A stretch of DNA of 9,548 bases, from positions 1-9,548 of the forward strand of contig JAGGVT010000176.1 in assembly GCA_021157815.1 (NCBI GenBank), in the 5' to 3' direction. Under the pieces are notes generated by a model. The model was not told where the DNA came from. It did not search any database and saw only the letters and a program-made list of their open reading frames with translations. Source of the DNA: a bacterium (GTDB lineage: Bacteria > JAJVIF01 > JAGGVT01). A program made the translations under genes and the position numbers. Below are positions 1 through 6,647 of the stretch, piece by piece. Position 1 is the first letter of the stretch. Every line of letters begins with the position of its first letter.

Positions 1-2
1 CA

Positions 3-98
3 AACTACACGGCCGTGCTGTTCAGCTCGAATGATTTCGAAAACTATGAGATTCCCGCGAAAGTAATAATCACAAAAGATGAAGTTTTAGGTTATTAA
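3..98 (+). CDS. C-terminal end of an unidentified protein (partial)
   Basis: This is the last 31 codons and TAA stop of a gene that begins left of the window. The frame is open from the first complete codon. The tail alternates polar and hydrophobic residues, with a segment reading YTAVLFSSNDFENYEIPAKV. That resembles the last two strands of the Ig-like repeats found at the end of secreted bacterial proteins, where a 'SNDP' turn is followed by 'xIPVxxxI'. This likeness is an inference from a very short stretch. No catalytic motif is visible. The gene converges on phnC, with 151 bp between the two stops. The frame could be accidental, but this frame's residue pattern and the stop placement before a non-coding gap favour a real gene. 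Confidence 0.45.
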   Translation, partial: NYTAVLFSSNDFENYEIPAKVIITKDEVLGY

Positions 99-157
99 AT
101 CCGGCTCAATAGAAAATCGTGTGGTTAAATAAGGGTTAATAAGAAATATTGCACATA

Positions 158-174
158 ACCTGCGAGCCGCAGGT
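158..174. repeat. Small GC-rich hairpin between convergent genes
   Basis: ACCTGCG and CGCAGGT form a perfect 7-bp stem around a 3-nt AGC loop. It lies in the 151-bp gap between two converging genes, a usual place for a shared terminator. Neither side has a run of T residues, so it is not a classical intrinsic terminator. It may only weakly stop transcription or protect mRNA 3' ends. Confidence 0.35.
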
Positions 175-249
175 GATACGGAAATATCCTATTGCTGATT
201 TAGGGAAAACAGTGAATTGCCTCATATTATTGTTAATGTTAATCGAACA

Positions 250-999
250 CTATTCCACTTTCGCTGAATAAATGTGCTCGATATGCTCGCTGTCGAGCTG
301 TTCGGGGGTGCCGTCAAAAACCATTTCTCCCAAGCGGAATCCAAGAATCCTGTCGGCGTATTGAGTAGCGAGTTCCAGCACATGAAGATTCACAAGTACA
401 GTAATCCCCCGCTCCTTGTTGAATTTTTTCAATAAACCGAGAATGACATGTGACAGTTTCGGGTCAAGCGACGCCATCGGTTCATCCGCCAGGATTATTG
501 ATGGCTCCTGCGCCATTGCACGCGCGATTGCAACTCGCTGCTGCTGCCCTCCCGAAAGGTTGTCTGAGCGAGTATAGAGTTTTTCAATCAAGCCGACCTC
601 GCGTATATAATGCGTTGCTATCTCGATGTCCTTTTGCGAGAACAATCCAAGCATCATCGCGGGGACGGAATTGAACCCGATTCTCCCTGTGAGAACATTC
701 TGGAGTACTGTTAGTTTTTCAACAAGATTAAACTGCTGGAAGATGAACCCGATACGCCGCCGTATTTTGATAAGTTGATTTTTATTCAAACCGGTAATCT
801 CGGTGTCATCGATAAACACATGCGAACCATCAGCCGGTTCAATCAGGCGATTTATAGCTCTGAGAAAAGTTGATTTGCCGGCGCCGGATGATCCGATTAT
901 AGCGACAAACTCGCCATCCCTGATGGAGACATTGATATCCTTCAACGCCTGGACTTTCCCGTTATTGTAGTGTTTATTCAGCGTTTCAATACGAATCAT
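250..999 (-). CDS. phnC: Phosphonate-type ABC transporter ATP-binding protein PhnC
   Basis: This 249-residue protein is the cytoplasmic ATPase of an ABC importer, powering uptake of phosphonate, phosphite or a similar phosphorus anion. All nucleotide-binding motifs are intact: Walker A GSSGAGKST (about 36-44), Q-loop glutamine in FIFQQFNL (88-89), signature LSGGQQQR (148-155), Walker B IILADEP (168-174), D-loop SLDP (177-180) and switch histidine H206 in VNLHVLEL. The length and the stretch NVLTGRIGFNSVPAMM match the PhnC family. The ATG lies only 3 bp after the phnD stop and has no strong ribosome site, so translation is probably coupled to phnD. No permease gene follows, and the next gene downstream is convergent. 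PhnC against a generic ABC ATPase is decided by the neighbouring PhnD-type binding protein. The exact substrate cannot be read from the sequence. Confidence 0.9.
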   Translation of the reverse strand: MIRIETLNKHYNNGKVQALKDINVSIRDGEFVAIIGSSGAGKSTFLRAINRLIEPADGSHVFIDDTEITGLNKNQLIKIRRRIGFIFQQFNLVEKLTVLQNVLTGRIGFNSVPAMMLGLFSQKDIEIATHYIREVGLIEKLYTRSDNLSGGQQQRVAIARAMAQEPSIILADEPMASLDPKLSHVILGLLKKFNKERGITVLVNLHVLELATQYADRILGFRLGEMVFDGTPEQLDSEHIEHIYSAKVE

Positions 1000-1002
1000 G
1001 AT

Positions 1003-1959
1003 TTATTCTTTTGTTGTTTCTTTCCTCTTTCCCTCGACATCGATTCCCAGCAGGCCTGCCGCCTTGCGGACGGGATCATAATCCGCGCTTGTCGCATCAA
1101 TCATGGCATCGATGTTATAGAGTTCCTTCAACAGCAGCGCGGTTTCCTCGACTGTTGAAAGTTGTTTAACTGTACTGGTTATTTTATCCACAATTTCAGG
1201 ATGCTCCTTATGGAATCTTGTGGATGTTGACATGGTATCAGATGGAATAGGGTCTGTGAAAAAAATCGGTCGGATTTCGTCTTTCTTGTCCTCGTCAAGA
1301 AATTGAGTCCAGCTGCCCTTGATGCCCTTGTTATCTCGCGCGAAAGTCGCGGCGGCATCAACCTGCCCATGATAAACCGCGAGTAAAGCGGCATCGTGGC
1401 TTCCGGCAATTTTCGATTCCCCAAAAAAAGTTTCAGGATCATAACCTGCCTGCATCATTGCCGCCATCGGGAATATGCGTCCGCTCGCGGATGTTTCCGA
1501 TGCCCACGCGATTGACCCGCCTTCAAGGTCTTCAAGCTTCTGAAACGGGCTGTCGGCGCGCACGACAATCGCGCCGAAATAATACGGGTGCCCGTTGCGC
1601 ACAGCTTTCAGCAGAACCTCCGCATCGGCGACTTTCTCCGCCTGAACAAAAGCGAACGACGGCAGCCACGCGAAATCAACATGATCATTCTGCAACGCTG
1701 TAACAAGTGCCGGATAACTCTGCGCTACATACGTTTTAATTTTCCATCCGGTTTGTTCCTCTATTACAATTGCAAGAGCATCCGCATTTTCAAAAACAAC
1801 CTCAGCGCTCTCAGCCGGATTGAATCCCATTACAATCGGATTCTTTTCACTGCCTTTTGGCGATTTGCTTTTGGAATCCCCTTCACTGCATCCTGCAATC
1901 GTAATGATGAGAGTGAAGGATAATAATAAAATCAGTATTGGAATTGTTTTTTTTAACAT
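1003..1959 (-). CDS. phnD: Phosphonate/phosphite-type ABC transporter substrate-binding lipoprotein PhnD
   Basis: This 318-residue protein is the extracytoplasmic solute-binding component paired with the adjacent PhnC ATPase. The first 24 residues are a lipoprotein signal: basic MLKK, a hydrophobic core, then the lipobox IAGC with Cys24 as the lipidation site, so it should be anchored in a membrane. The mature part has the PhnD/transferrin-like fold signatures. These include MGFNPAESAE near the start, VAQSYPALVTALQNDHVDFAWL, a Ser-rich ligand-loop region WASETSASGRIFP, and GSHDAALLAVYHGQVDAAATF. The ATG is preceded on its strand by GAGG (1966-1969 on the plus strand) with 6-nt spacing. The gene is first of a two-gene unit with phnC. 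I found no convincing sigma-70 promoter in the 191-bp upstream gap, so read-through from the HIT gene is possible. The ligand could be phosphonate, phosphite or another oxyanion. Confidence 0.88.
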   Translation of the reverse strand: MLKKTIPILILLLSFTLIITIAGCSEGDSKSKSPKGSEKNPIVMGFNPAESAEVVFENADALAIVIEEQTGWKIKTYVAQSYPALVTALQNDHVDFAWLPSFAFVQAEKVADAEVLLKAVRNGHPYYFGAIVVRADSPFQKLEDLEGGSIAWASETSASGRIFPMAAMMQAGYDPETFFGESKIAGSHDAALLAVYHGQVDAAATFARDNKGIKGSWTQFLDEDKKDEIRPIFFTDPIPSDTMSTSTRFHKEHPEIVDKITSTVKQLSTVEETALLLKELYNIDAMIDATSADYDPVRKAAGLLGIDVEGKRKETTKE

Positions 1960-2009
1960 TGTGGGCCTCAGTTTATTTGTTGGTTGAGATAGTTAAGTTC
2001 TATATTTTT

Positions 2010-2040
2010 CCCCCCCCTTAATCCCCCCGCGAGCGGGGGG
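2010..2040. repeat. GC-rich palindromic intergenic repeat, copy 1
   Basis: A run of eight C is followed by TTAAT and a perfect 8-bp stem, CCCCCCGC (2023-2030) with GCGGGGGG (2033-2040), around a 2-nt GA centre. The core CCCCGCGAGCGGGG recurs in reverse orientation at 2109-2130, so the two are members of one dispersed repeat family. It lies about 50 bp upstream of phnD. On the plus strand it is followed by AAATATTTTTT, which is only weakly terminator-like. Confidence 0.6.
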
Positions 2041-2108
2041 AAATATTTTTTGCATTTGCAAACAATATTTCCGATCCATACACTTGCGAAGGTAAGAGAC
2101 AGTATGCT

Positions 2109-2143
2109 CCCTCCCCGCTCGCGGGGAGGGCTGGGGTGGGGGC
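2109..2143. repeat. GC-rich palindromic intergenic repeat, copy 2 (inverted)
   Basis: CCCTCCCCGC (2109-2118) and GCGGGGAGGG (2121-2130) form a perfect 10-bp stem around TC, followed by a G-rich tail to about 2143. Read on the minus strand it has the same order as copy 1: a C-rich lead, then the CCCCGCGAGCGGGG core. It begins only 8 bp downstream of the HIT stop codon in that gene's reading direction. It may therefore shield the 3' end of the HIT mRNA or reduce read-through into phnD. There is no clear T-run, so it is not called a terminator. Confidence 0.6.
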
Positions 2144-2150
2144 TTGTTCA

Positions 2151-2570
2151 TCAAACATTCGAGCTGATTGAATCAGCTATTCTCTTCCATTCGTCATCAT
2201 CAGGAAGTTTTCGATTCGGGTCGAATTTATAGCCTGCGCCGTCACCCCGATACCGCGCGATAACATGCAGATGAACATGCCCTACTTCCTGCCCGGCGGT
2301 TGCACCATCGGCGAGAAGGAAATTAACGCCATCGCATTTGATATCCGCTTTTCGCAATGCGCTCGCGATTTTTCTCCCGGCTTCCCACATCGGAGCTGCA
2401 TACTCAGGAGCCATATCCGCCAGAAACTCGAAATGTTTTTTCGGTATAACGAGCGAGTGTCCGGGAGTTACCGGGTTTATATCGAGGAAACAGTAAACAT
2501 GGCTGTCCTCGTATAGCTTGCTGCTCGGTATCTCACCCGCGATTATTTTGCAGAAAATGCAGTCTGTCAT
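2151..2570 (-). CDS. HIT-family nucleotide hydrolase (histidine triad protein)
   Basis: This is a complete 139-residue histidine triad protein of the Hint/HinT type, which hydrolyses nucleoside phosphoramidates or related AMP-linked substrates in the cytoplasm. The defining motif is HVHLHVI (His98, His100, His102), where the central histidines bind the phosphate and form the nucleotidyl intermediate. The N-terminal CIFCKIIAGEIPSSKLYED is typical, with Cys4 and Cys7 as candidate zinc ligands. The NPVTPGHSLVIPKKH segment (about 32-46) is the conserved strand and turn before it. Family members are usually 110-140 residues, so the length is normal. The ATG is preceded by AGGAG (2578-2582, plus-strand coordinates) at 7-nt spacing. 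It is upstream of phnDC on the same strand, but the 191-bp gap and repeats argue against a tight operon. The precise substrate is unknown. Confidence 0.92.
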   Translation of the reverse strand: MTDCIFCKIIAGEIPSSKLYEDSHVYCFLDINPVTPGHSLVIPKKHFEFLADMAPEYAAPMWEAGRKIASALRKADIKCDGVNFLLADGATAGQEVGHVHLHVIARYRGDGAGYKFDPNRKLPDDDEWKRIADSISSNV

Positions 2571-2604
2571 TTTGCTTCTCCTGATTCGGATTTAATCGCG
2601 GTTA

Positions 2605-2632
2605 ATTATAGCGAGTCGGGCGGGTTTTACAA
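2605..2632 (-). promoter_or_regulatory. Sigma-70-type promoter of the HIT gene
   Basis: On the minus strand there is a perfect -10 TATAAT (2605-2610) with TTGTAA (2627-2632, four of six consensus bases) 16 bp upstream. The expected start, near 2598, leaves a short leader of about 27 nt that contains the AGGAG ribosome site. Confidence 0.55.
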
Positions 2633-2675
2633 ATGGGGAGTGGTGAAAAAGGCAGACAAAAAAACGATGAACTGC

Positions 2676-2825
2676 AACCCGGTCATGCCGTCCCGTGCAC
2701 AATTGACAATTTTCTATAATGCAAATCAGGCATGCCGGGGAGGTGGCTATTTATGCGATACCCTGGCATGCCTGATTCACCTAATAGGTAATTGTTGATT
2801 TTATTCGGGACGGCATGACTGGGTT
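2676..2825. repeat. 150-bp full-length imperfect palindrome (MITE-like or structured element)
   Basis: The two halves are almost exact mirror complements with equal segment lengths. The outer 20-bp arms (2676-2695 and 2806-2825, both with the core TCATGCCGTCCCG or its complement) differ at one position. Middle 28-nt arms (2696-2723 and 2778-2805) pair imperfectly, with the best run around CAATT/AATTG. The inner 13-bp arms AATCAGGCATGCC (2724-2736) and GGCATGCCTGATT (2765-2777) are perfect. The remaining 28-nt centre can add a GGG/CCC closure. It lies between the divergent HIT and lipoprotein genes and does not overlap either predicted promoter. No open reading frame or obvious target-site duplication is seen. 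It could be a mobile palindromic element or a stem-loop RNA. Confidence 0.75.
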
Positions 2826-2959
2826 ACGGGAGAAATATCCTTTTTCAACAGCCCAAACTAAAAATAAATCCAAATGTGGGTACATTTCGATTACCAGCAG
2901 TAAATGCGGTTCTATAATCCTTTATATCAATCGTCCAATTGAACATTCCGAACAACAAT

Positions 2960-2988
2960 TTGAACAGCCGGGGTTAATAGGATATACT
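2960..2988 (+). promoter_or_regulatory. Sigma-70-type promoter of the 987-residue lipoprotein gene
   Basis: TTGAAC (2960-2965, four of six) and TATACT (2983-2988, five of six) are separated by exactly 17 bp. The predicted start near 2995 gives a leader of about 60 nt ending in the strong AGGAGG ribosome site. A second TATACT at 2991-2996 has no matching -35. This promoter position also supports the ATG at 3058 over the upstream in-frame ATG at 2815. Confidence 0.5.
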
Positions 2989-3043
2989 TATATACTTGCT
3001 ATACCTGTCTTTAATAATGAATTCAAACAACCATCAATCTGCC

Positions 3044-3049
3044 AGGAGG
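3044..3049 (+). promoter_or_regulatory. Strong ribosome binding site that fixes the start at 3058
   Basis: A perfect AGGAGG lies 8 nt before the ATG at 3058. The reading frame is open back to an ATG at 2815, but that codon lies inside the palindromic element and upstream of the predicted promoter. Only the start at 3058 begins with a signal peptide. Confidence 0.85.
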
Positions 3050-3057
3050 TTAGAGAA

Positions 3058-6021
3058 ATGCGAGTTTTTACCTTCCTTTTTGCAATGCTGTATATTGTTT
3101 TATTCGCAGCATCATGTTCATCCGGTGGTGGAGTTACCGCACCTGCTCCATCAGGCAGTTCAAATTTTCCGGGATATGATTCGCTGCCAGTACTTGCCAG
3201 TGATTATGACACCAATGGCAATCCTGTTTCAGGATGGGGTGTTTTAGGCATGTTCAATCTTTCCGGTTCTCTTGAAAGCGGAGACATCGAACTCACGCCG
3301 CTTCGAAACACCTCATTTTATGACACTCTTGAGGTTGTTGATATTTCGAACTTTCTTAACCTGGCTCCCTGTACCGATTGCGCGAAGGTTGAATCTGTCG
3401 AACTAACCAGTGAAAATCAACTTCAGGTGAACATTTCAATCAGGCATCCATTCGGCGTTGGTGACCCGTTAAAACCAATCTCAGGAAAAAACCGCGCTGA
3501 CCTTCATGTGTTCAACGTGGAGGGATTAATAATTGCGAACGACTCAACAGAAACGCCTGTTATGTTTACAGGGCTTGGGCAGACAGTCGGCAACGTTCAT
3601 CTTGTAAACGCCGATGGTTTCAGCCCATACCTGGATATGGTTATCGATGATATATTTCCAAACACTGCCACGGTTCATCCGTACAAACTTCACTTCAAGG
3701 ATTACACTATTGGGAATTTCGACTCCGCCAGTGAAACCGGTTTTACGGATATTCTCGCGCCGACCGGTAACCTTGTAATGGCTATGGGATGCGAGCCGGA
3801 CACGCAGCCGTATGTTTTCAATTTAAGTGGAATCGACAGGCTTGATTTCACCTATGCTGTCGGATGCACATACGCTGTCAGCTCTGAATCCAAATCAATG
3901 CGATTCTCTCCTGAATACAGAATCCCGCAGCACAATAAAAAAGCCGCGAGCGAGGTTCATGTTGCGATTGCCACTAATAATCTTATGGGCGGTGTATCAT
4001 CCAGCGACTGCACGTTGAATATAAGCGTACTTGACATGAACTACGGCGCTATTGTGGGAGAAAATCTGGATGAAATGCACGCGGCCAGCGATGTGGCATC
4101 GATTTCAGTCGATGTCGCGGGAGTAACATCATCGCCTGTTATTGAATCAAGCCCTACTCCGGTAAGCGGTTCGCCACGCGATCCTGCAGACCCTCTGCTC
4201 TATGAATTAACATTCACAAATTCGGCATCGGCGGCAGAGGGAACATACCTTGCTCTGATTAAGGTTCTCGATACATATCCCCCCGGTGAAAACTCCTCTC
4301 CGCTTCTTAGCGGCATGGATGGAATAGAGCGAGTTGGCCCTATTGAAAATCCTCTTGTCGGGCTTTTTAACATTTCTGAATTTGCCACTTATGCTGTTAT
4401 TGGAATTGATGTCGCTGCGTCAACCGTGCCGCCAGTCTGCGATATTCAATCAGCTCCGGATGGTCCCGGTGTTTTCACAAATCAAGACATTACGCTTGAC
4501 GGCTCCGGCTCTTACGACACCGACGGCACTATTGAATCATACGAATGGGATTTCGATTACGACGGTGTTACATTCGATATTGATGACACAGGCGCTGTTG
4601 TATTAACCAATTACAGTGCTGAAGGCGATTATACTGTCGCCCTGCGTGTTACCGATGATTTGCTCGCGAGTTCAATTTGCGCAAAGGATTTCAATGTAAC
4701 CGAATCGCAGTTGCCGGATGGCTTTATACAAATTGACAATGTGGTTCTGACCAGAAATGTTGTTATCGTGGAGGATTACAACGGTGTCCTTCATGCTTTT
4801 TACGGCAATCCCGCGGAACAGACCGTGCAGGAATCAAATATAATCCACGCATACAGCACCGATATGGGTAACACATGGCAAGGACATACAACACTTTATG
4901 AGATGACCGGCAACGGATGGCATGTTACGCTGGGAAGCGCATTTGCCCAGCTTGTCATGGCATATGCAACCGATGGCCCAACAATTTATATCGCATGGAG
5001 AGAAAAGAACTTGGGAACCAACTATCAACGCATGATGGCTGGTGAGGTTGACATTTCAAACCTGGCCGCGCCGTCAATGACAGAAATTGTGGTTCATCAA
5101 GGAGGTTACAACCATTCGTTTAACGGACCTCAGATTGTATCCACCAGTGATGGGCATATCATGATGTACTATATGCAGTATCAGGGAACAGGATCGTTCC
5201 ACCCAAAATACAAATTCGCGCCCACCTTTTCAATGCTTGAGGACTCCGTTACACCTACCCGTGATTTCAACGATTATCTTAACAACGGGCATCTGATATA
5301 TATCTACAACTCATCATCACCTATTCTGCTTGTTGATGATCAGGATAATATTCTATATACGATATCCGGACGGTTCTCTGGAATAAGCAATCCAAATCCG
5401 CCAGTGGGTGATTACAACACGGGTTATGGTTCTCTGATTGCGCGGTATAACAATTCCGGGAATTATTCATCCGGTGATGACTGGGATATTGTACAGCATT
5501 ATGGCCGTGACGGCATGGTCAGCTACTGGGATAATTACACTCAGGCATTCTGTGTCGATTCAAGCGGAACTGTGCATTGGGTGTTTGAGTATCAGGTCAA
5601 TGGCTCCGGTCCATTTGGAAACAATAGCGGTAATTACCAGTTTGTTTATGGCACCGGACTACTCAGCGGACAATGGGATTTCACCTATACCGATCCGATT
5701 CATCCTGATATGACATCAAGCGGCGCAAAATATGCTGCGGAATTTATTTACGCTTCAATTGACACAAATTCGCAAGGCGAAATCTGGATTACATATCAGG
5801 ATGCGTATCAGGATGGTTTTCCACCAGCTATCCCGGCGGAAATTTACTATACTCACTTTGACGGCGCCACGTGGCAGGATCCAATCGAGATGACAGTTCC
5901 GCCAATGGACCATGGTTATTATCCTTATATGTTCATATCATCATGGGATGCTATGTATGTCGTGTTCTCCGATGCAAAGATAGATGGTGACCCATGGTTG
6001 AAGGTGATAAACACACTGTAA
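3058..6021 (+). CDS. Large lipoprotein: N-terminal CxxC/SIRHPF module, PKD-like domain, BNR/sialidase-like propeller
   Basis: This 987-residue protein is predicted to be exported and lipid-anchored. Its signal MRVFTFLFAMLYIVLFAASC ends at lipidation residue Cys20. Residues about 40-455 form a module also seen in the gene at 7411. Its landmarks are CTDC (Cys105, Cys108), SIRHPF (127-132), GKNRADL (143-149) and AASDVASISVDV (343-353). Residues about 459-547 are PKD-like, with the hallmark GSGSYDTDGTIESYEWDFDYDG split around 482-503 and the closing strand YTVALRVTD. From about 550 to the end the sequence is Trp/Tyr-rich with repeated strands. It includes a perfect Asp box STDMGNTW (600-607) and later strands such as IYYTHFDGATW, as in BNR/sialidase-like beta-propellers. 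I see no sialidase active-site arginine triad, so a carbohydrate-binding or structural role is as likely as an enzyme. No C-terminal sorting domain is evident. The domain calls rest on motif recognition, and the biological function is unknown. Confidence 0.88.
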   Translation: MRVFTFLFAMLYIVLFAASCSSGGGVTAPAPSGSSNFPGYDSLPVLASDYDTNGNPVSGWGVLGMFNLSGSLESGDIELTPLRNTSFYDTLEVVDISNFLNLAPCTDCAKVESVELTSENQLQVNISIRHPFGVGDPLKPISGKNRADLHVFNVEGLIIANDSTETPVMFTGLGQTVGNVHLVNADGFSPYLDMVIDDIFPNTATVHPYKLHFKDYTIGNFDSASETGFTDILAPTGNLVMAMGCEPDTQPYVFNLSGIDRLDFTYAVGCTYAVSSESKSMRFSPEYRIPQHNKKAASEVHVAIATNNLMGGVSSSDCTLNISVLDMNYGAIVGENLDEMHAASDVASISVDVAGVTSSPVIESSPTPVSGSPRDPADPLLYELTFTNSASAAEGTYLALIKVLDTYPPGENSSPLLSGMDGIERVGPIENPLVGLFNISEFATYAVIGIDVAASTVPPVCDIQSAPDGPGVFTNQDITLDGSGSYDTDGTIESYEWDFDYDGVTFDIDDTGAVVLTNYSAEGDYTVALRVTDDLLASSICAKDFNVTESQLPDGFIQIDNVVLTRNVVIVEDYNGVLHAFYGNPAEQTVQESNIIHAYSTDMGNTWQGHTTLYEMTGNGWHVTLGSAFAQLVMAYATDGPTIYIAWREKNLGTNYQRMMAGEVDISNLAAPSMTEIVVHQGGYNHSFNGPQIVSTSDGHIMMYYMQYQGTGSFHPKYKFAPTFSMLEDSVTPTRDFNDYLNNGHLIYIYNSSSPILLVDDQDNILYTISGRFSGISNPNPPVGDYNTGYGSLIARYNNSGNYSSGDDWDIVQHYGRDGMVSYWDNYTQAFCVDSSGTVHWVFEYQVNGSGPFGNNSGNYQFVYGTGLLSGQWDFTYTDPIHPDMTSSGAKYAAEFIYASIDTNSQGEIWITYQDAYQDGFPPAIPAEIYYTHFDGATWQDPIEMTVPPMDHGYYPYMFISSWDAMYVVFSDAKIDGDPWLKVINTL

Positions 6022-6023
6022 AT

Positions 6024-6042
6024 CATTCGGATTACGCGAATG
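6024..6042 (+). terminator. Weak hairpin just after the lipoprotein stop
   Basis: CATTCG (6024-6029) and CGAATG (6037-6042) form a 6-bp stem with a 7-nt loop starting 3 nt after the stop codon. Only scattered T residues follow, so termination efficiency is doubtful. The much larger inverted-repeat element from 6069 may do more. Confidence 0.3.
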
Positions 6043-6132
6043 GATAAATTACTTTGAATTATTTTCAACAGAGGGGTTAAGAGCCTGCCGGAAAAGGGGC
6101 AAATTAATTATTAACGTTAGGATAACACATTT

Positions 6133-6165
6133 ACGTAGGGGCGGGTTTAAAACCCGCCCCTACGT
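6133..6165. repeat. 33-bp perfect palindrome
   Basis: ACGTAGGGGCGGGTTT and its exact complement AAACCCGCCCCTACGT flank a single central A, giving a 16-bp perfect stem (fewer once a real loop forms). No T-run follows, so it is a dispersed palindromic repeat rather than a textbook terminator, although it could block exonucleases. It is the first of two palindromes nested in the 6069-6335 element. Confidence 0.75.
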
Positions 6166-6184
6166 TGTACAGATGCTTTTCACC

Positions 6185-6284
6185 GGGTGCCGCCCACACA
6201 TCACGTCTTTTTGTGATTTGTGGGTGACGTGCAAATTCGTAGCAGTTCACCCATAAAGCCCGGAGGGCTGTATGGGCGGCACCC
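6185..6284. repeat. Branched, cloverleaf-like palindromic repeat
   Basis: A perfect 12-bp outer stem, GGGTGCCGCCCA (6185-6196) with TGGGCGGCACCC (6273-6284), encloses three smaller hairpins. The first is 6197-6204 with 6213-6220, with one mismatch. The second is TGGGTGA (6221-6227) with TCACCCA (6247-6253). The third is AGCCC (6257-6261) with GGGCT (6265-6269) around GGA. Alternative pairings exist, notably CCCATA (6250-6255) with TATGGG (6271-6276), which would lengthen the third hairpin at the expense of the outer stem. It has no tRNA features such as a T-loop consensus or CCA end. It may be a compound repeat or a structured RNA domain. Confidence 0.6.
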
Positions 6285-6335
6285 AGCGTTTTGAATCAAT
6301 TGGGCGCCTTTCCCGACATGCTCTTAAATCCTCTG

Positions 6336-6618
6336 CTATTTATTTATAATTCCAAACCGAAATCAGTGAAAACGTATCTTAACTAATGATGAACGAATGC
6401 CGTAACTGGCAATCGGACATCAAAAAGCGAAAATAAAAAATTACTAAATATTTTAAAATAACTATTGATTTTATTTGCTAAATCGTTTTTAATGTTATGA
6501 GTATTCGGGGAAACAGTTTTTACTGTAGCTTGGGATAAGACATAAGGCTTGAGTGATTTGCAGCATTAAGTCTGATTAAGATAGATTTAATGCACGTCAC
6601 GGAAAAGCCTTGTATATC
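6336..6618. other. AT-rich non-coding spacer
   Basis: This stretch lies between the nested repeat element and the regulator promoter. It is AT-rich and holds no credible gene. Minor dyads are ACAGT/ACTGT (6513-6526) and GCATTAA (6563-6569) with TTAATGC (6587-6593). The second lies about 30 bp upstream of the extended -10 promoter's -35 box and could be an operator, but nothing confirms this. Confidence 0.4.
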
Positions 6619-6647
6619 TTGTAAAAGTAAAGGGTATATGATATAAT
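6619..6647 (+). promoter_or_regulatory. Extended -10 promoter upstream of the XRE regulator
   Basis: TTGTAA (6619-6624) and a perfect TATAAT (6642-6647) are spaced by 17 bp, with TG at 6639-6640 forming a TGn-extended -10. The expected start, near 6654, would give a leader of about 130 nt before the GTG start at 6786. A weaker second -10, TATAAC (6747-6752), lies closer to the gene and lacks a good -35. Confidence 0.55.

Larger units (their letters stand above)
6069..6335. repeat. 267-bp nested inverted-repeat element (MITE-like)
   Basis: The terminal arms 6069-6100 and 6304-6335 are complementary at 26 of 32 positions. Shared blocks are CAGAGG, TTAAGAGC, CGG and AAAGG on the left, matched by their complements on the right. 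Similarity continues inward to about 6110, with one gap, and possibly outward (TTTGAATTA near 6053, its complement near 6346-6356). The arms enclose two further palindromes, at 6133-6165 and 6185-6284. There is no coding frame of note and no clear target-site duplication. The layout suggests either an old non-autonomous mobile element into which smaller palindromic repeats inserted, or one long structured RNA at the 3' side of the lipoprotein gene. Confidence 0.6.

Noticed and set aside
2703-2720. TTGACA and TATAAT close together in the 150-bp palindrome
   Set aside because: They are separated by only 6 bp, which cannot serve as a sigma-70 promoter, and neither has a partner at the right distance.
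2815-3057. In-frame extension of the 987-residue lipoprotein back to an ATG at 2815
   Set aside because: The extension begins inside the palindromic element, has no ribosome site or signal peptide, and lies upstream of the predicted promoter. The ATG at 3058 has AGGAGG and starts a lipoprotein signal.
6185-6284. tRNA or tRNA-like gene suggested by the cloverleaf shape
   Set aside because: The outer stem is 12 bp rather than 7, no GTTCRA-type T-loop or anticodon-stem layout is present, and the length is wrong. It fits a compound palindromic repeat better.
6069-6335. CRISPR array or insertion sequence as the source of the repeats
   Set aside because: There are no regularly spaced direct repeats and no transposase frame. 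The repeats are nested inverted ones.
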